Of a DNA stretch of 28,399 nucleotides, positions 1 through 8,385 are shown in pieces. This DNA comes from DATAEK01 sp036258055 (GTDB lineage: Bacteria; Acidobacteriota; Vicinamibacteria; Vicinamibacterales; 2-12-FULL-66-21), in contig DATAEK010000338.1 of the NCBI GenBank assembly GCA_036258055.1, positions 1-28,399 on the forward strand, read 5' to 3'. Under the pieces are notes generated by a model. That model saw only the letters and a program-made list of their open reading frames with translations. It was not told where the DNA came from and ran no database searches. Each line of letters begins with the position of its first letter. Position 1 is the first letter of the stretch. Position numbers and translations under genes: made by a program.

Positions 1-1865
1 CGAGCGGGGATGTTCAGCTGTGGACGCTGCTCACGTTCCGGGACGCGGACTACGCCAATCGCACGAATACGTACCTTCAGGCAGTGGCCCGCCTCGAGCG
101 CGACGTCACGTTCGAACGGGCGAGAGCGGAACTGTCGATGCTGGCCGATCGTCTTGGCCGTGATTACCCGGACACCAACGCCGAAACGGGCGTCAGCTTC
201 TTCCGGATGCGCGACAACATGTCCCCGCGCTTCCGCCTGATGCTGATCACGTTGACCGGCGCGAGCCTTTGCCTGTTGCTCCTCACGTGCGCCAACCTCG
301 CGAACCTGCTCCTGGCGCGCGCGGAATCACGGCAGAAGGAGTTTGCGGTCCGCTCGGCGCTCGGCGCGAGCCGCGCTCGCCTGCTGCGCCAATTCCTGAC
401 CGAGGGAATCCTGCTCGCGCTCGTCGGCGGCGGGCTCGGCGCCGCTATCGGGTTCGGCGGCCTGCGCGCGATGCTCGCCGCGAACCCGGACAGCCTCCCG
501 CGTGCACACGAGATTGCGCTCGATCCGGCCGTACTGATCTTCACCGCAGCGGTTTCGGTCGTCACCGGCGCACTGTTCGGCATGGCGCCACTCCTGCACC
601 TCCGCGAACAGGTCGTCAACATGTCGCTCAAGGAAGCGGGGCAGCGCACAACCGCCGGTTCGGCGCGGGCGCGCGTGCGCAACGGCCTCGTTATGGCGGA
701 AGTGGCGCTGGCGGTCGTGCTGGTTGCGGGCGCGGGCCTGCTGCTCCGGAGCTTCTGGAATCTGCTCAACGTCGACGCGGGCTTCAATCGATCGCGACTG
801 GTGACGTTTGGTCTGGTGCTGCCAGGCGCGAGCTATCGCGAGCCACAGAATGTCGTCAGTTTCTTCCAGCGGCTGAACTCGCAGCTCGCGCAGTTGCCCG
901 GGGTGCAGGCGTCAGCGGCGATGACCGGTTTGCCGCCGCTGCGTCTGGTCAACGCGAACGACACGCATTTCGAAGGCTATACGGCGCCGAAGGAAGGCCC
1001 GATGGAGAACGTGGACTACTACCAGACGGTCACGCCCGGGTACCTGTCGACGATGGGCGTCCCGCTCGTCGCCGGCCGCGATTTCACGCCGTCCGACGCG
1101 ACGGGTGCACCGGTCGTCCTGGTCAACGAAACGCTCGCGAAGGCGTTCTATCCGAACCAGAACCCGCTCGGGCGGCGGTTGAAGCCCGGGTTCAATGAGA
1201 AGATCCCGTGGTTCACGATCGTCGGAGTCGTGCGGGACGTGAAGCAGGGAGGAGTCGACAAGAAGACCGGCACCGAGCTGTACTTCCTCGCCGACCAGGG
1301 GCCCGCCGCGCTCAAATTCGCGCCGCGCAACATGAACGTCGTGGTCCGATCGTCGCTTCCATTCGAGTCCCTCTCCGGCGGCATCCAGCGCGTCGTGCAG
1401 TCGATGGATCCGACCCTGCCGATCGTCAAGCTGCGAACGATGGAGGAGGTGTTCGCGGAAACCGTGTCGCGTCCCAGATTCCTCGCCCAGCTGCTCGGGC
1501 TCTTCGCTGGTCTCGCGCTGGCGCTTTCGGCCATCGGCACCTACGGGATCCTGTCGTACACCGTGAGCGAACGGCGGCGGGAGATTGGCATTCACATGGC
1601 GCTCGGCGCGACCCGCAGCCGGGTGCTGTCGATGATGCTCGGGCAGGGCATGCGGCTGACCGTCGTGGGGCTCCTCGCCGGTGTGCTCGCCTCGTTCTGG
1701 CTGACCAGGTTCCTGCAGACACAGCTCTTCAACGTCGAGCCCTCCGATCCGCTGACGTTGACGGTGGTCATTGCCTGCATCGGCGTGGTCGCAGCCGCTG
1801 CCTGCTACATTCCGGCAAGCCGCGCGACCCGCGTCGATCCGATGGTCGTCTTGCGCGACGAATAG
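1..1865 (+). CDS. ADOP-type FtsX/MacB permease, 5'-truncated by window edge
   Basis: The reading frame is open from the left edge (first full codon at base 3) and ends at TAG 1863-1865, so about 620 C-terminal residues are visible. The first residues in frame already match the periplasmic MacB-type core seen before the first FtsX domain in ADOP proteins, so the GTG at 84 is internal and not the start. An FtsX membrane block follows (hydrophobic runs near bases 235-300, 405-460 and 525-600), then an EFAVRSALGASR-type cytoplasmic loop, a second periplasmic domain, and a C-terminal FtsX block with REIGIHMALGATRSRV and the usual ending with VDPMVVLRDE. ADOP proteins are orphan permeases related to MacB; no ATPase lies beside this one. 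Substrate unknown. The family call is firm; the transported or signalled ligand cannot be read from sequence. Confidence 0.9.
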   Translation, partial: SGDVQLWTLLTFRDADYANRTNTYLQAVARLERDVTFERARAELSMLADRLGRDYPDTNAETGVSFFRMRDNMSPRFRLMLITLTGASLCLLLLTCANLANLLLARAESRQKEFAVRSALGASRARLLRQFLTEGILLALVGGGLGAAIGFGGLRAMLAANPDSLPRAHEIALDPAVLIFTAAVSVVTGALFGMAPLLHLREQVVNMSLKEAGQRTTAGSARARVRNGLVMAEVALAVVLVAGAGLLLRSFWNLLNVDAGFNRSRLVTFGLVLPGASYREPQNVVSFFQRLNSQLAQLPGVQASAAMTGLPPLRLVNANDTHFEGYTAPKEGPMENVDYYQTVTPGYLSTMGVPLVAGRDFTPSDATGAPVVLVNETLAKAFYPNQNPLGRRLKPGFNEKIPWFTIVGVVRDVKQGGVDKKTGTELYFLADQGPAALKFAPRNMNVVVRSSLPFESLSGGIQRVVQSMDPTLPIVKLRTMEEVFAETVSRPRFLAQLLGLFAGLALALSAIGTYGILSYTVSERRREIGIHMALGATRSRVLSMMLGQGMRLTVVGLLAGVLASFWLTRFLQTQLFNVEPSDPLTLTVVIACIGVVAAAACYIPASRATRVDPMVVLRDE

Positions 1866-1973
1866 TTCTCGAAGGCCACCCTGGCGCGATTCCGCGGCGA
1901 AGACGCGGTAGGATGTCGTCTGCCGGGCAGGCCGCGACCCTGAGCGTCCTGCCCCGAAGCGAGGGCGCCCCGC

Positions 1974-3119
1974 ATGTCCGATGCCGATGATATCGAGCGT
2001 CTGATTCTCGAACTCCACGCCAGTCTCGAAACGCCATCCGGCGCGGTCAGCGACGCGGGTCGTCTGGAGCAGTGGCTGCAGCAGCTCGCGTCTCGAGGCG
2101 GGAGCGATCTGCTGCTCGTCGCTGGCGCGCCGCCATGCGTGCGCGTGGATGGGCGAGTGCACCCGCTCGCCGACGGACCACTCGACGGCGTCGATGTCGA
2201 AGAGGCGGTCCTTCCTGCGCTGCCGCCACACGGTCAGCGCCAGTATCGCGACGCGCAGATCACGGACGCGTCGTTCCGCATCTCCGGCCTTGGACGGTTT
2301 CGCATCAATCTGCACCGCGAACGTGGCCGCGCGGCGGCCGCCATCCGGCTGCTGCCGACGAGAGTGCCGCGGTTTGCGACGCTCGGTCTTCCGCAAGCTG
2401 TCGAAGCGCTCGCGCAGCTGCCCCGAGGGCTCGTCCTCATCGGCGGCGCCACGGGCTCGGGCAAGACGACAACGCTGGCGGCGCTCGTGGACGAGATCAA
2501 TCGCCGCGATGCGCGGCACATCGTGACGATCGAAGATCCTATCGAGTACGAACATCAGCATCAACGGAGCGTCATCGAGCAGGTAGAGATCGGCGTGGAC
2601 GCGCCGGATTTTCCCACGGCGCTCCGCGCGGCCGTGAGGCAGGCGCCTGACGTCATCGTGGTTGGGGAAATGCGCGATCCGGAGACCATGCGCATTGCGC
2701 TCGCCGCCGCCGAGACCGGACATCTCGTGTTGTCGACCGTTCACACCACGGACGTCGCGTCCACCGTCTCGCGCATTGCCGATTCGTTTCCCATGGAGCG
2801 GCAGAACACGATCCGGCAGGAGCTTGGGATGGCGCTCGCGGCGCTGATGACGCAGATGCTGTTGCCGCGGACGGGGGGTGGCCTGGTCCCGGCCGCAGAG
2901 CTGCTGATGGTCGGCTACGGTGCCCGCCAACACATTCGTAAGAACGCCTTACAACATCTTCATCAGGAGATCACGATCACCCGCCGGAACGGGTCGTTCA
3001 CGCTCGAGGAGTCCCTCTCGCGGCTCGTGCGTGACGGTCAGGTGGAATGGCGCGAGGCGCAGGGACGCGCCGTTCACATCGAAGACTTCGAGCAGCTCGT
3101 TCCGCGCCCTCCGCTCTGA
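1974..3119 (+). CDS. PilT-like secretion/retraction ATPase
   Basis: A 381-residue GspE/PilT-family hexameric ATPase. A PAS-like N-terminal domain carries the ASDL-type motif (GGSDLLLVAGAPP, residues 42-54). Walker A is GATGSGKTTT (158-167), the Asp box is near 186-192, a Walker B region DVIVVGEMRDPET spans 226-238, and the His box is TGHLVLSTVHT (248-258). PilT proteins power pilus retraction at the inner membrane. Compared with typical PilT it has about 40 extra N-terminal residues. The C-terminal signature is diverged: IRKNALQH where IREGK-type residues are usual, and FTLEESL in place of the usual GMxTxDxSL. No other pilus gene is in the window. A GAGGG lies upstream of the ATG as a possible ribosome site. 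A stem GGGCAGG/CCTGCCC (1925-1954) precedes the gene. It may be a PilT paralogue rather than the main retraction motor. Confidence 0.88.
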   Translation: MSDADDIERLILELHASLETPSGAVSDAGRLEQWLQQLASRGGSDLLLVAGAPPCVRVDGRVHPLADGPLDGVDVEEAVLPALPPHGQRQYRDAQITDASFRISGLGRFRINLHRERGRAAAAIRLLPTRVPRFATLGLPQAVEALAQLPRGLVLIGGATGSGKTTTLAALVDEINRRDARHIVTIEDPIEYEHQHQRSVIEQVEIGVDAPDFPTALRAAVRQAPDVIVVGEMRDPETMRIALAAAETGHLVLSTVHTTDVASTVSRIADSFPMERQNTIRQELGMALAALMTQMLLPRTGGGLVPAAELLMVGYGARQHIRKNALQHLHQEITITRRNGSFTLEESLSRLVRDGQVEWREAQGRAVHIEDFEQLVPRPPL

Positions 3120-3245
3120 ACGCCTGAGCCAGCGATCCCTTCGCATTCTTTCTCACAACTGCTTCCTCTCCGGATCGAATGCCAGCTCGGGCATGGATGA
3201 TGCACTCCGGTCCCGCTGTAGAGCTGTCCCAGTCGGGGACGAATA

Positions 3246-3252
3246 GGGAGGA
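3246..3252 (+). promoter_or_regulatory. Strong ribosome binding site GGGAGGA
   Basis: GGGAGGA lies 6 bases before the ATG at 3259. It fixes the start of the small PA2779-like protein. The next gene has no such site and starts at a TTG overlapping this gene's stop, so this is probably the main ribosome entry point for the pair. Confidence 0.75.
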
Positions 3253-3258
3253 TTAGCA

Positions 3259-3651
3259 ATGAGAATTGTTCGGCGTTCACTTGCGCTGGCGCTGGCGGTC
3301 CTGATGATGGCGCCGGCCGCGGCGCAGGCTCAGAACCACGTCATCAGCCGCACGGCACTCGATCAGGCGCTGCGTGAGCAGGTGAGCCAGGACCGCGCGG
3401 ATCGCGACGCGATCGTGTCGCTGCTGCACCAATCGGAAGTGAAGGAAGTTGCGGCACGCGCGGGGCTCTCGCTGGCGAAAGCGGAGTCCGCGGTCGCGAC
3501 GCTTCAGGGCGATGAGCTCCATCAGCTCGCGTCGCAGGCGCGTCAGGCCGAGAACAACCTCGCCGGCGGCGCATCAACGATCGTCATCTCGACGACGACG
3601 ATCATCATCGTTCTTCTCGTCGTCATCCTCATCGTCGTTATCGCCGATTGA
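3259..3651 (+). CDS. Small secreted protein with C-terminal membrane segment, PA2779-like (DUF6627-type)
   Basis: 130 residues. Residues 1-24 form a signal peptide (RR, hydrophobic core, AQAQ cleavage region). Residues 30-100 are a polar helical region with charged residues. Residues 107-129 are a very hydrophobic stretch made almost only of Ile, Val, Leu and Thr, followed by a final Asp. Layout, size and partner gene resemble the PA2779 family of Proteobacteria, which is paired with a C39-like PA2778 peptidase; that match is from memory, not a search. A Gly-Gly (103-104, bases 3565-3570) sits just before the hydrophobic tail, where a C39 peptidase could cut. It starts at ATG with a strong ribosome site, and its stop TGA overlaps the TTG start of the next gene. 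Function unknown; it may be substrate, anchor or partner of the downstream protein. Confidence 0.75.
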   Translation: MRIVRRSLALALAVLMMAPAAAQAQNHVISRTALDQALREQVSQDRADRDAIVSLLHQSEVKEVAARAGLSLAKAESAVATLQGDELHQLASQARQAENNLAGGASTIVISTTTIIIVLLVVILIVVIAD

Positions 3652-5675
3652 CGTTCCGGGTACTTCACGGCCTCGTCGCCGCCGTCGCCTGTGCGGCGGC
3701 GGCCTGGGCTCCCGCGGTGCAGGCGCAGAGCGGGACAGGAGCGGTGCGTCTGCTGGACGTGCCGTATCTTGCGCAGACCGAATCGTTGTGTGGCGGCGCT
3801 GCGGCAGCGATGGTGATGCGCTTCTGGGGCGCCACCGACGTCTACCCTGAGACCTTTGGCAGCCTCGTGGATCACCGGGCGGGTGGTATTCACGGGAAAG
3901 ACCTCGTCGACGCGCTGCACGCGAAAGGATGGCAGGCGACCGCTGTCAAAGGGGATGTCGCGACCGTTCGATCGCATCTCGACAAGGGACGGCCGATCGT
4001 CGCACTGATTCAGGATCGTCCCAACACGTTCCACTACGTTGTGCTCGTGGCCTGGCGTGCTGGTCGTGTGGTGCTTCACGATCCGGCGCGAGCGCCGTTC
4101 CGTGTTGTCGCGGAGCGCACGTTTCTCCGCGCCTGGGCCGCTTCCGGAAACTGGACGATGCTGGCGTTGCCTCCGCCGAACGTGTCGTCGCTCGAGAAGC
4201 CCGTGCATGCCGATGACAGCCACGCGCCCAGGCGATCTGCGGCTTCTACTGGCTGCCAGGCGATGGTCGACGAAGGCGTGCGGCTTGCCGGCGCGGGTGA
4301 ACTCGACGAAGCGCGAGTGATTCTGGACGGAGCCGCCTCGAGTTGCCCTGATGCCCCGGAGCCGTGGCGGGAGCTGGCAGGGATACACGCGCTTCAACGT
4401 CAGTGGAAAGCGGCGGCTGACGATGCGCGGCAGGCGCTCGTCCGTGACGGACGCGACGAACACGCCGCCCGCATTCTGGCCACCAGTCTCTTCCTCGAGA
4501 ACCAGCGCGATGAAGCTCTGGCCGTCTGGAACACGCTCGGGGAGCCGGCAATCGATCTGATAAGCATTACGGGTCTGGAGCGCACACGGCACGACGTGAT
4601 GACGCGAGCCATGAGGATGCAGCGAGGGCAGCCGTTGACAGTCGCGACGCTTGCGAGAGCGCGGCGCCGTCTCGCCGATGTCCCGTCGGTGATGACCGGC
4701 CGGGTGTCGTTCACGCCGGGGGAGGACGGCCTGGCGCAGGTCGATGCCGCCGTGATTGAGCGATCGTTGATGCCGACGGGCCCCCTTTTTCTCGCGTCCG
4801 CCGGCGCCCGCGCGCTGACGGACAGAGAGCTGACGTGGTCGCTCGCCAGCCCCTCGGGTGGGGGTGAGGTTTTCACGGTCGCGTGGCGCTGGTGGGAGAA
4901 GCGGCCGCGCGTCGGATTCCGCTTCAGCGCGCCTTCCGCGACGCCTGTTCTCGGCGGCCTCTGGACCATCGACGCATTCGACGAACGTCAGACCTATGGA
5001 GCCGCCGAAAGGCTCGTTGAGCGCCGTCGCGGCGTCGTCCTCAAAGCTTCGGATTGGATCACCGGCGACCTCCGATGGGAGACAGCGCTCGGCGTTGACA
5101 ATTGGGCGGCGCACGGAACCTCGTTGTCCATGTCGGCGGCGGTTGAGCAGCACCTGATTGCCGACCAAGTAGTACTGTCAGTCCGTGGGTCGGTCTTCAC
5201 GCATGACGTGCGCGCGGTGACGACCGGTGCGCGCGTGCAATGGAGGTCCACTGTTCACAACGAGGGTCGCGTCTGGCTCGCGGAGACGGGGTTCGACCTC
5301 GCGACGCGCTCGTCACCGCTCGCGCTCTGGGCCGGCGCGGGCACCGGTCAGGGGCGTGACCTTCTCCTGCGAGCGCATCCGCTCCTCGACGACGGCATCA
5401 TCGATGACGGGGTGTTCGGCCGGCGGCTGACGCACGCCAACGTGGAATGGCGTCACTGGCGCCACTGGCAGGGGAAGCCCGTCAGGATCGCCCCAGCGAT
5501 CTTTGTCGACGCGGCGCAGGCATACCAACGGGCTTCTGGACTGTCCGACCGATTCGAGGTCGACGCCGGCGCGGGAATTCGCGTCTCCGTTCCGGGCGGC
5601 AGCGTGTTGCGAATGGATCTGGCGCGAGGCGTCCGCGACGACGCAATGGCGTTCTCGATTGGATGGACGCGATGA
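3648..5675 (+). CDS. C39-like cysteine peptidase / TPR / POTRA-like / Omp85-type barrel fusion
   Basis: 675 residues. Signal peptide 1-26 (AVQAQ). Residues 35-175 resemble Peptidase_C39-like domains of the PA2778 type: Cys48 in SLCGGAAAAMVMRFWG with Gln43 upstream, His129 in FHYVVLV, and Asp145 in VLHDP, a plausible intact triad. Residues 205-300 are TPR-like helices (DEGVRLAGAGELDEARVIL and following). Residues 302-372 look like one POTRA domain (ISITGLERTRHDVM, RGQPLTVATLARARRRL). Residues 380-675 resemble an Omp85 surface-antigen barrel: alternating strands, LRAHPLLDDG near 574-583 at the place of the usual RGF/Y motif, FGRRLTHANVEW (590-601), FVDAAQAY (619-626), and a final strand near LRMDLARGVRDD. 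The last residue is Arg, not the usual Phe. The TTG start overlaps the upstream stop (TTGA), indicating translational coupling; the signal peptide supports this start. A periplasmic peptidase joined to an outer-membrane pore is inferred. Confidence 0.72.
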   Translation: MTFRVLHGLVAAVACAAAAWAPAVQAQSGTGAVRLLDVPYLAQTESLCGGAAAAMVMRFWGATDVYPETFGSLVDHRAGGIHGKDLVDALHAKGWQATAVKGDVATVRSHLDKGRPIVALIQDRPNTFHYVVLVAWRAGRVVLHDPARAPFRVVAERTFLRAWAASGNWTMLALPPPNVSSLEKPVHADDSHAPRRSAASTGCQAMVDEGVRLAGAGELDEARVILDGAASSCPDAPEPWRELAGIHALQRQWKAAADDARQALVRDGRDEHAARILATSLFLENQRDEALAVWNTLGEPAIDLISITGLERTRHDVMTRAMRMQRGQPLTVATLARARRRLADVPSVMTGRVSFTPGEDGLAQVDAAVIERSLMPTGPLFLASAGARALTDRELTWSLASPSGGGEVFTVAWRWWEKRPRVGFRFSAPSATPVLGGLWTIDAFDERQTYGAAERLVERRRGVVLKASDWITGDLRWETALGVDNWAAHGTSLSMSAAVEQHLIADQVVLSVRGSVFTHDVRAVTTGARVQWRSTVHNEGRVWLAETGFDLATRSSPLALWAGAGTGQGRDLLLRAHPLLDDGIIDDGVFGRRLTHANVEWRHWRHWQGKPVRIAPAIFVDAAQAYQRASGLSDRFEVDAGAGIRVSVPGGSVLRMDLARGVRDDAMAFSIGWTR

Positions 5676-5872
5676 ATCGGCGTCGTTCGCGCGAATCATC
5701 CCATCGCTCCTCCCGCGTTTCGTAACCCGAACGTCACACAATCAGTCGGCACACCATTGGTACCGCGCGTGTCGATCACGCGGAGACGGTGCCAGTCACG
5801 GGCATCGACGCGCCTGTCACATTTCTCATTTTTCCTGCGACCTGTCTGGCATGCGCGCTCGTCCAAGCGGGC

Positions 5873-6463
5873 ATGCGTTGCCGGATGCTCGCGGTGTTAT
5901 GTGCCGTCGCCTTCGCTCAACCTGCTTATGCGCTGCCGTCGCTCTTCGTGATGCTGCCACTTCAACGGACGCAGCCCCAAGTGAGAACGCCGCGGGCTCC
6001 CGCCGCCGAACTCTTCGCGGCCGCCCGCGATCGATCGGCAACGGTTCGACGCTTGCTCGAGGAGATCGCGGCGACGGATGTGATCGTGTACGTGGAAGTC
6101 GCGCGCGATCCGCGCGTGCCCCGCGCACGCACCGCGCTCCTGAGCACCGAGGCGGCGCGCCGCTTCCTGCTCGTCACGCTGAATCCCGCGTTCAATCAGC
6201 CCACGCTCATTTCGCTGCTCGGTCACGAACTGCAGCACGTGGTCGAGATCGGTCGGGCGCGCGACGTCTTCGATCAGGACTCGCTCCGGCGGCTCTACCA
6301 GCGCATCGGCCGCGACGCTGCGGCACGCGATCAGTTCGAGACGACGGAAGCGGATCTGGCGGGGCGGCAGGTGTTCCGCGAAGTAGCCGACAGCTTCAAG
6401 AACCACGCGGACGTGGTGACGGTATCGGCAGGGAAGGCCAATCCGGTTCTAGCGAACCGGTAA
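5873..6463 (+). CDS. Secreted HExxH putative metallopeptidase, unknown family
   Basis: 196 residues from the ATG at 5873, chosen because it gives a clean signal peptide (residues 1-20, ending AQPAYA). The frame is open upstream to a GTG at 5789, but the added residues look less like a real N-terminus. HELQH (118-122) is an HExxH zinc motif, with a hydrophobic TLISLLG before it as in metallopeptidase helices. Glu156 or Glu159 in FETTEADLAGRQ could be the third zinc ligand of a gluzincin. I do not recognise the family. The protein is probably periplasmic. It ends 4 bases before the stop of the convergent LytTR gene. The start has no strong ribosome site. The peptidase role is inference from the motif. 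Confidence 0.65.
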   Translation: MRCRMLAVLCAVAFAQPAYALPSLFVMLPLQRTQPQVRTPRAPAAELFAAARDRSATVRRLLEEIAATDVIVYVEVARDPRVPRARTALLSTEAARRFLLVTLNPAFNQPTLISLLGHELQHVVEIGRARDVFDQDSLRRLYQRIGRDAAARDQFETTEADLAGRQVFREVADSFKNHADVVTVSAGKANPVLANR

Positions 6464-6467
6464 GGGG

Positions 6468-7250
6468 CTACAGCGGACGTCCGATGCGATCCTGGAGCTT
6501 TTCGCGATAGCCGCGGCTCAGCGTCAGCCGCGTACCGTTGCGCAGGAATACGACGTACTCGCCGTTGAACCAGGGTTGCAGTTCCTTCACGCGCTCGATG
6601 TTGACGATATGACAGCGGTGGATCCGGAAGAACGTGTCCGGATCGAGCTGCGTCTCCAGCGCGTTCATCGTCTCGCGGAAGAGGTGGGCCTCGGTGCCAA
6701 CGTGTAACTTCACGTAATTGCCGGCGGCCTCAATCCAGTCGATTTCGTCCGCCCGCACGAAGAACACCCGCCCGCCGGACTTGATGACGAAGCGCTCGAG
6801 CCGGTGCGCCGCCGGCTTCAGGTCCTGGACCAGCTCCAGCAGGCGTCGTTCGAAGTCACCGTTGGTGCGCCGCTCGAGCTGTTCGCGCGCCCGTGCCAGA
6901 GCCTGCTCGAATCGTTCGCGGTCGAAGGGCTTCAACAGATAGTCGAGCGCGTGTACGTCGAACGCGCGCAGCGCGTACTTGTCGAAGGCCGTCACGAAGA
7001 TCACCAGCGGCATCCGCTCGGGACCAATGGCGTCGATGACCTCGAAGCCGTCCGAGCCGGGCATCTGCACGTCGAGGAACACCAGATCAGGATGAAGGCG
7101 CGTGACGGCGTCGACCGCTTCGCTGCCGTTCTGACACTCGGCAACGACTTGTACCCAGGTTTGATCGGCCAGCAGCGTGCGCAGCCGCTCGCGGGCCAGG
7201 GGCTCGTCATCGGCGATCACGACGCGCGCCGGCGACTTGAGATCGGTCAT
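6468..7250 (-). CDS. LytTR-family response regulator
   Basis: 260 residues. The receiver domain (about 9-125) has the acidic pair Asp14-Asp15, phospho-acceptor Asp60 in VFLDVQMPG, Thr87 and Lys107 in LLKPFD. A LytTR DNA-binding domain covers about 152-258 (ERFVIKSGGRVFFV, IDWIEAAGNYVKLH, FFRIHRCHIVN, LSRGYREKL). This is the AlgR/LytR group, which binds paired direct repeats upstream of targets. Its ATG overlaps the stop of the kinase gene by 4 bases (ATGA), so the two are co-translated and form a two-component pair. Target genes cannot be deduced; no clear LytTR repeat was recognised. Confidence 0.95.
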   Translation of the reverse strand: MTDLKSPARVVIADDEPLARERLRTLLADQTWVQVVAECQNGSEAVDAVTRLHPDLVFLDVQMPGSDGFEVIDAIGPERMPLVIFVTAFDKYALRAFDVHALDYLLKPFDRERFEQALARAREQLERRTNGDFERRLLELVQDLKPAAHRLERFVIKSGGRVFFVRADEIDWIEAAGNYVKLHVGTEAHLFRETMNALETQLDPDTFFRIHRCHIVNIERVKELQPWFNGEYVVFLRNGTRLTLSRGYREKLQDRIGRPL

Positions 7251-8377
7251 GCCACGCGGGGCGCCGCCGCATCAGCTCCTGACGGTGCACTGTGGAACGG
7301 GATCTCGATGCGCACGGCGAGCCCATTGGCCCCTTCGGAGAAGTCCAGGCGGTGTCGCGCACCGTACAGACACTCGAGGCGATCTCGCGTGTTCGAGAGA
7401 CCAACGCCGGCGTTGAGCCGGCTGCGCGCGGCCGTCGTCAGACCTACGCCATCATCTCTAACCTCGAGCCAGAGCGCGTCACCCTGACGTTGGGCAGCGA
7501 TTTGTACCAGGCCAGGGCCACTGCGAGGGGAGACGCCGTGCTTGATCGCGTTCTCGACGAGCGGCTGCAGAATGAGGCGCGGCACTTCGGCGTCGAGCGC
7601 ATCGGGCGCGATGTCGAAACGGACGGAGAGCCGATCCTGAAAACGCGTCTGTTCGATTTCGAGATACTTCTGGAGAAACTCGAGCTCTTCCTGGAGCGAG
7701 ACACCGGCCGCCCCGGATCGATCGAAGGTCAGCCGGAGCAGATCGCTCAGCCGGCTGATCATCCGATCGGCTGCATCGGGCTTGCTGTGAATGAGCGTCG
7801 AGATCGCGTGCAGGGTGTTGAAGAGAAAGTGTGGATGCAGCTCGGCCTGCAGTGTTTGGAGCCGTGCTTCGACGAGTCGGGTTTCGAGCTGTACAGCCTT
7901 GATCGCCCGGCCCTGCGACTCACGGTTGAACGCGAGGGCGTAGCTCATGCCGACAATTGCGGCGTAGGTCATGAGCAGCCAGTCGAGGTTCGTCAGGTAC
8001 ATGCGCTGGACGAACGTGGAGTAGGGCACCGAGGGCGCCTTGCCCGCGTCGGCCCAAAACATCGTTCGCACGACGAGCATCGCTCCCAAGTGCACGAACG
8101 AAAAAACAAACGCCGCCAGGGTGTGAACGAGGACCGGCTTCACCCAGTTCTGCGCGCTCGCCCTGAACTTGTGCGCCAACCGGAAGACCGGCGACGTCAG
8201 GAGTGCCGGGACGTACCAGAACACCAGATTGAGAATCAGCAGATGGCCGACCTCGATGCTGGCGCCATCCTTCATGCTCAGCATCATCAGCCGGTATGCC
8301 TGGAGTGTCGAAAACAGACCGAGGACGGTCGCCGCGAGGAAAACCCAGCGGACCGGAGGGGTCCATGCCCTTTCCAT
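7247..8377 (-). CDS. LytS/YehU-type sensor histidine kinase
   Basis: 376 residues. Four hydrophobic segments (about 10-30, 45-63, 82-105, 130-150) form the sensor part without a recognisable ligand domain. A His_kinase domain of the LytS type follows, with HPHFLFNTLHAISTLI (His181 likely phosphorylated) and SDLLRLTF. The HATPase region has the N-box LVENAIKHG (273-281), DDGVG (308-312) and GVGLSNTRDRL (325-335). Its stop overlaps the LytTR regulator start by 4 bases. A good sigma-70 promoter ends 8 bases before the ATG, so the transcript is probably leaderless. The stimulus is unknown. Confidence 0.95.
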   Translation of the reverse strand: MERAWTPPVRWVFLAATVLGLFSTLQAYRLMMLSMKDGASIEVGHLLILNLVFWYVPALLTSPVFRLAHKFRASAQNWVKPVLVHTLAAFVFSFVHLGAMLVVRTMFWADAGKAPSVPYSTFVQRMYLTNLDWLLMTYAAIVGMSYALAFNRESQGRAIKAVQLETRLVEARLQTLQAELHPHFLFNTLHAISTLIHSKPDAADRMISRLSDLLRLTFDRSGAAGVSLQEELEFLQKYLEIEQTRFQDRLSVRFDIAPDALDAEVPRLILQPLVENAIKHGVSPRSGPGLVQIAAQRQGDALWLEVRDDGVGLTTAARSRLNAGVGLSNTRDRLECLYGARHRLDFSEGANGLAVRIEIPFHSAPSGADAAAPRVA

Positions 8378-8385
8378 TAAGAGTC

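Noticed and set aside
1925..1954. Stem GGGCAGG/CCTGCCC before the PilT-like gene as a terminator
   Set aside because: The loop is 16 bases and no T tract follows; it is too weak to call a terminator.
912..2933. Long open frame on the minus strand (over 670 codons)
   Set aside because: It runs antisense across the end of the ADOP gene and most of the PilT-like gene, both with clear motifs; its translation is Arg/His/Gln-rich with no recognisable domain, a typical high-GC shadow.
3543..5168. Long minus-strand open frame opposite the peptidase-barrel gene
   Set aside because: Arg-rich translation without domains; the plus-strand protein has signal peptide, catalytic-type motifs and barrel features.
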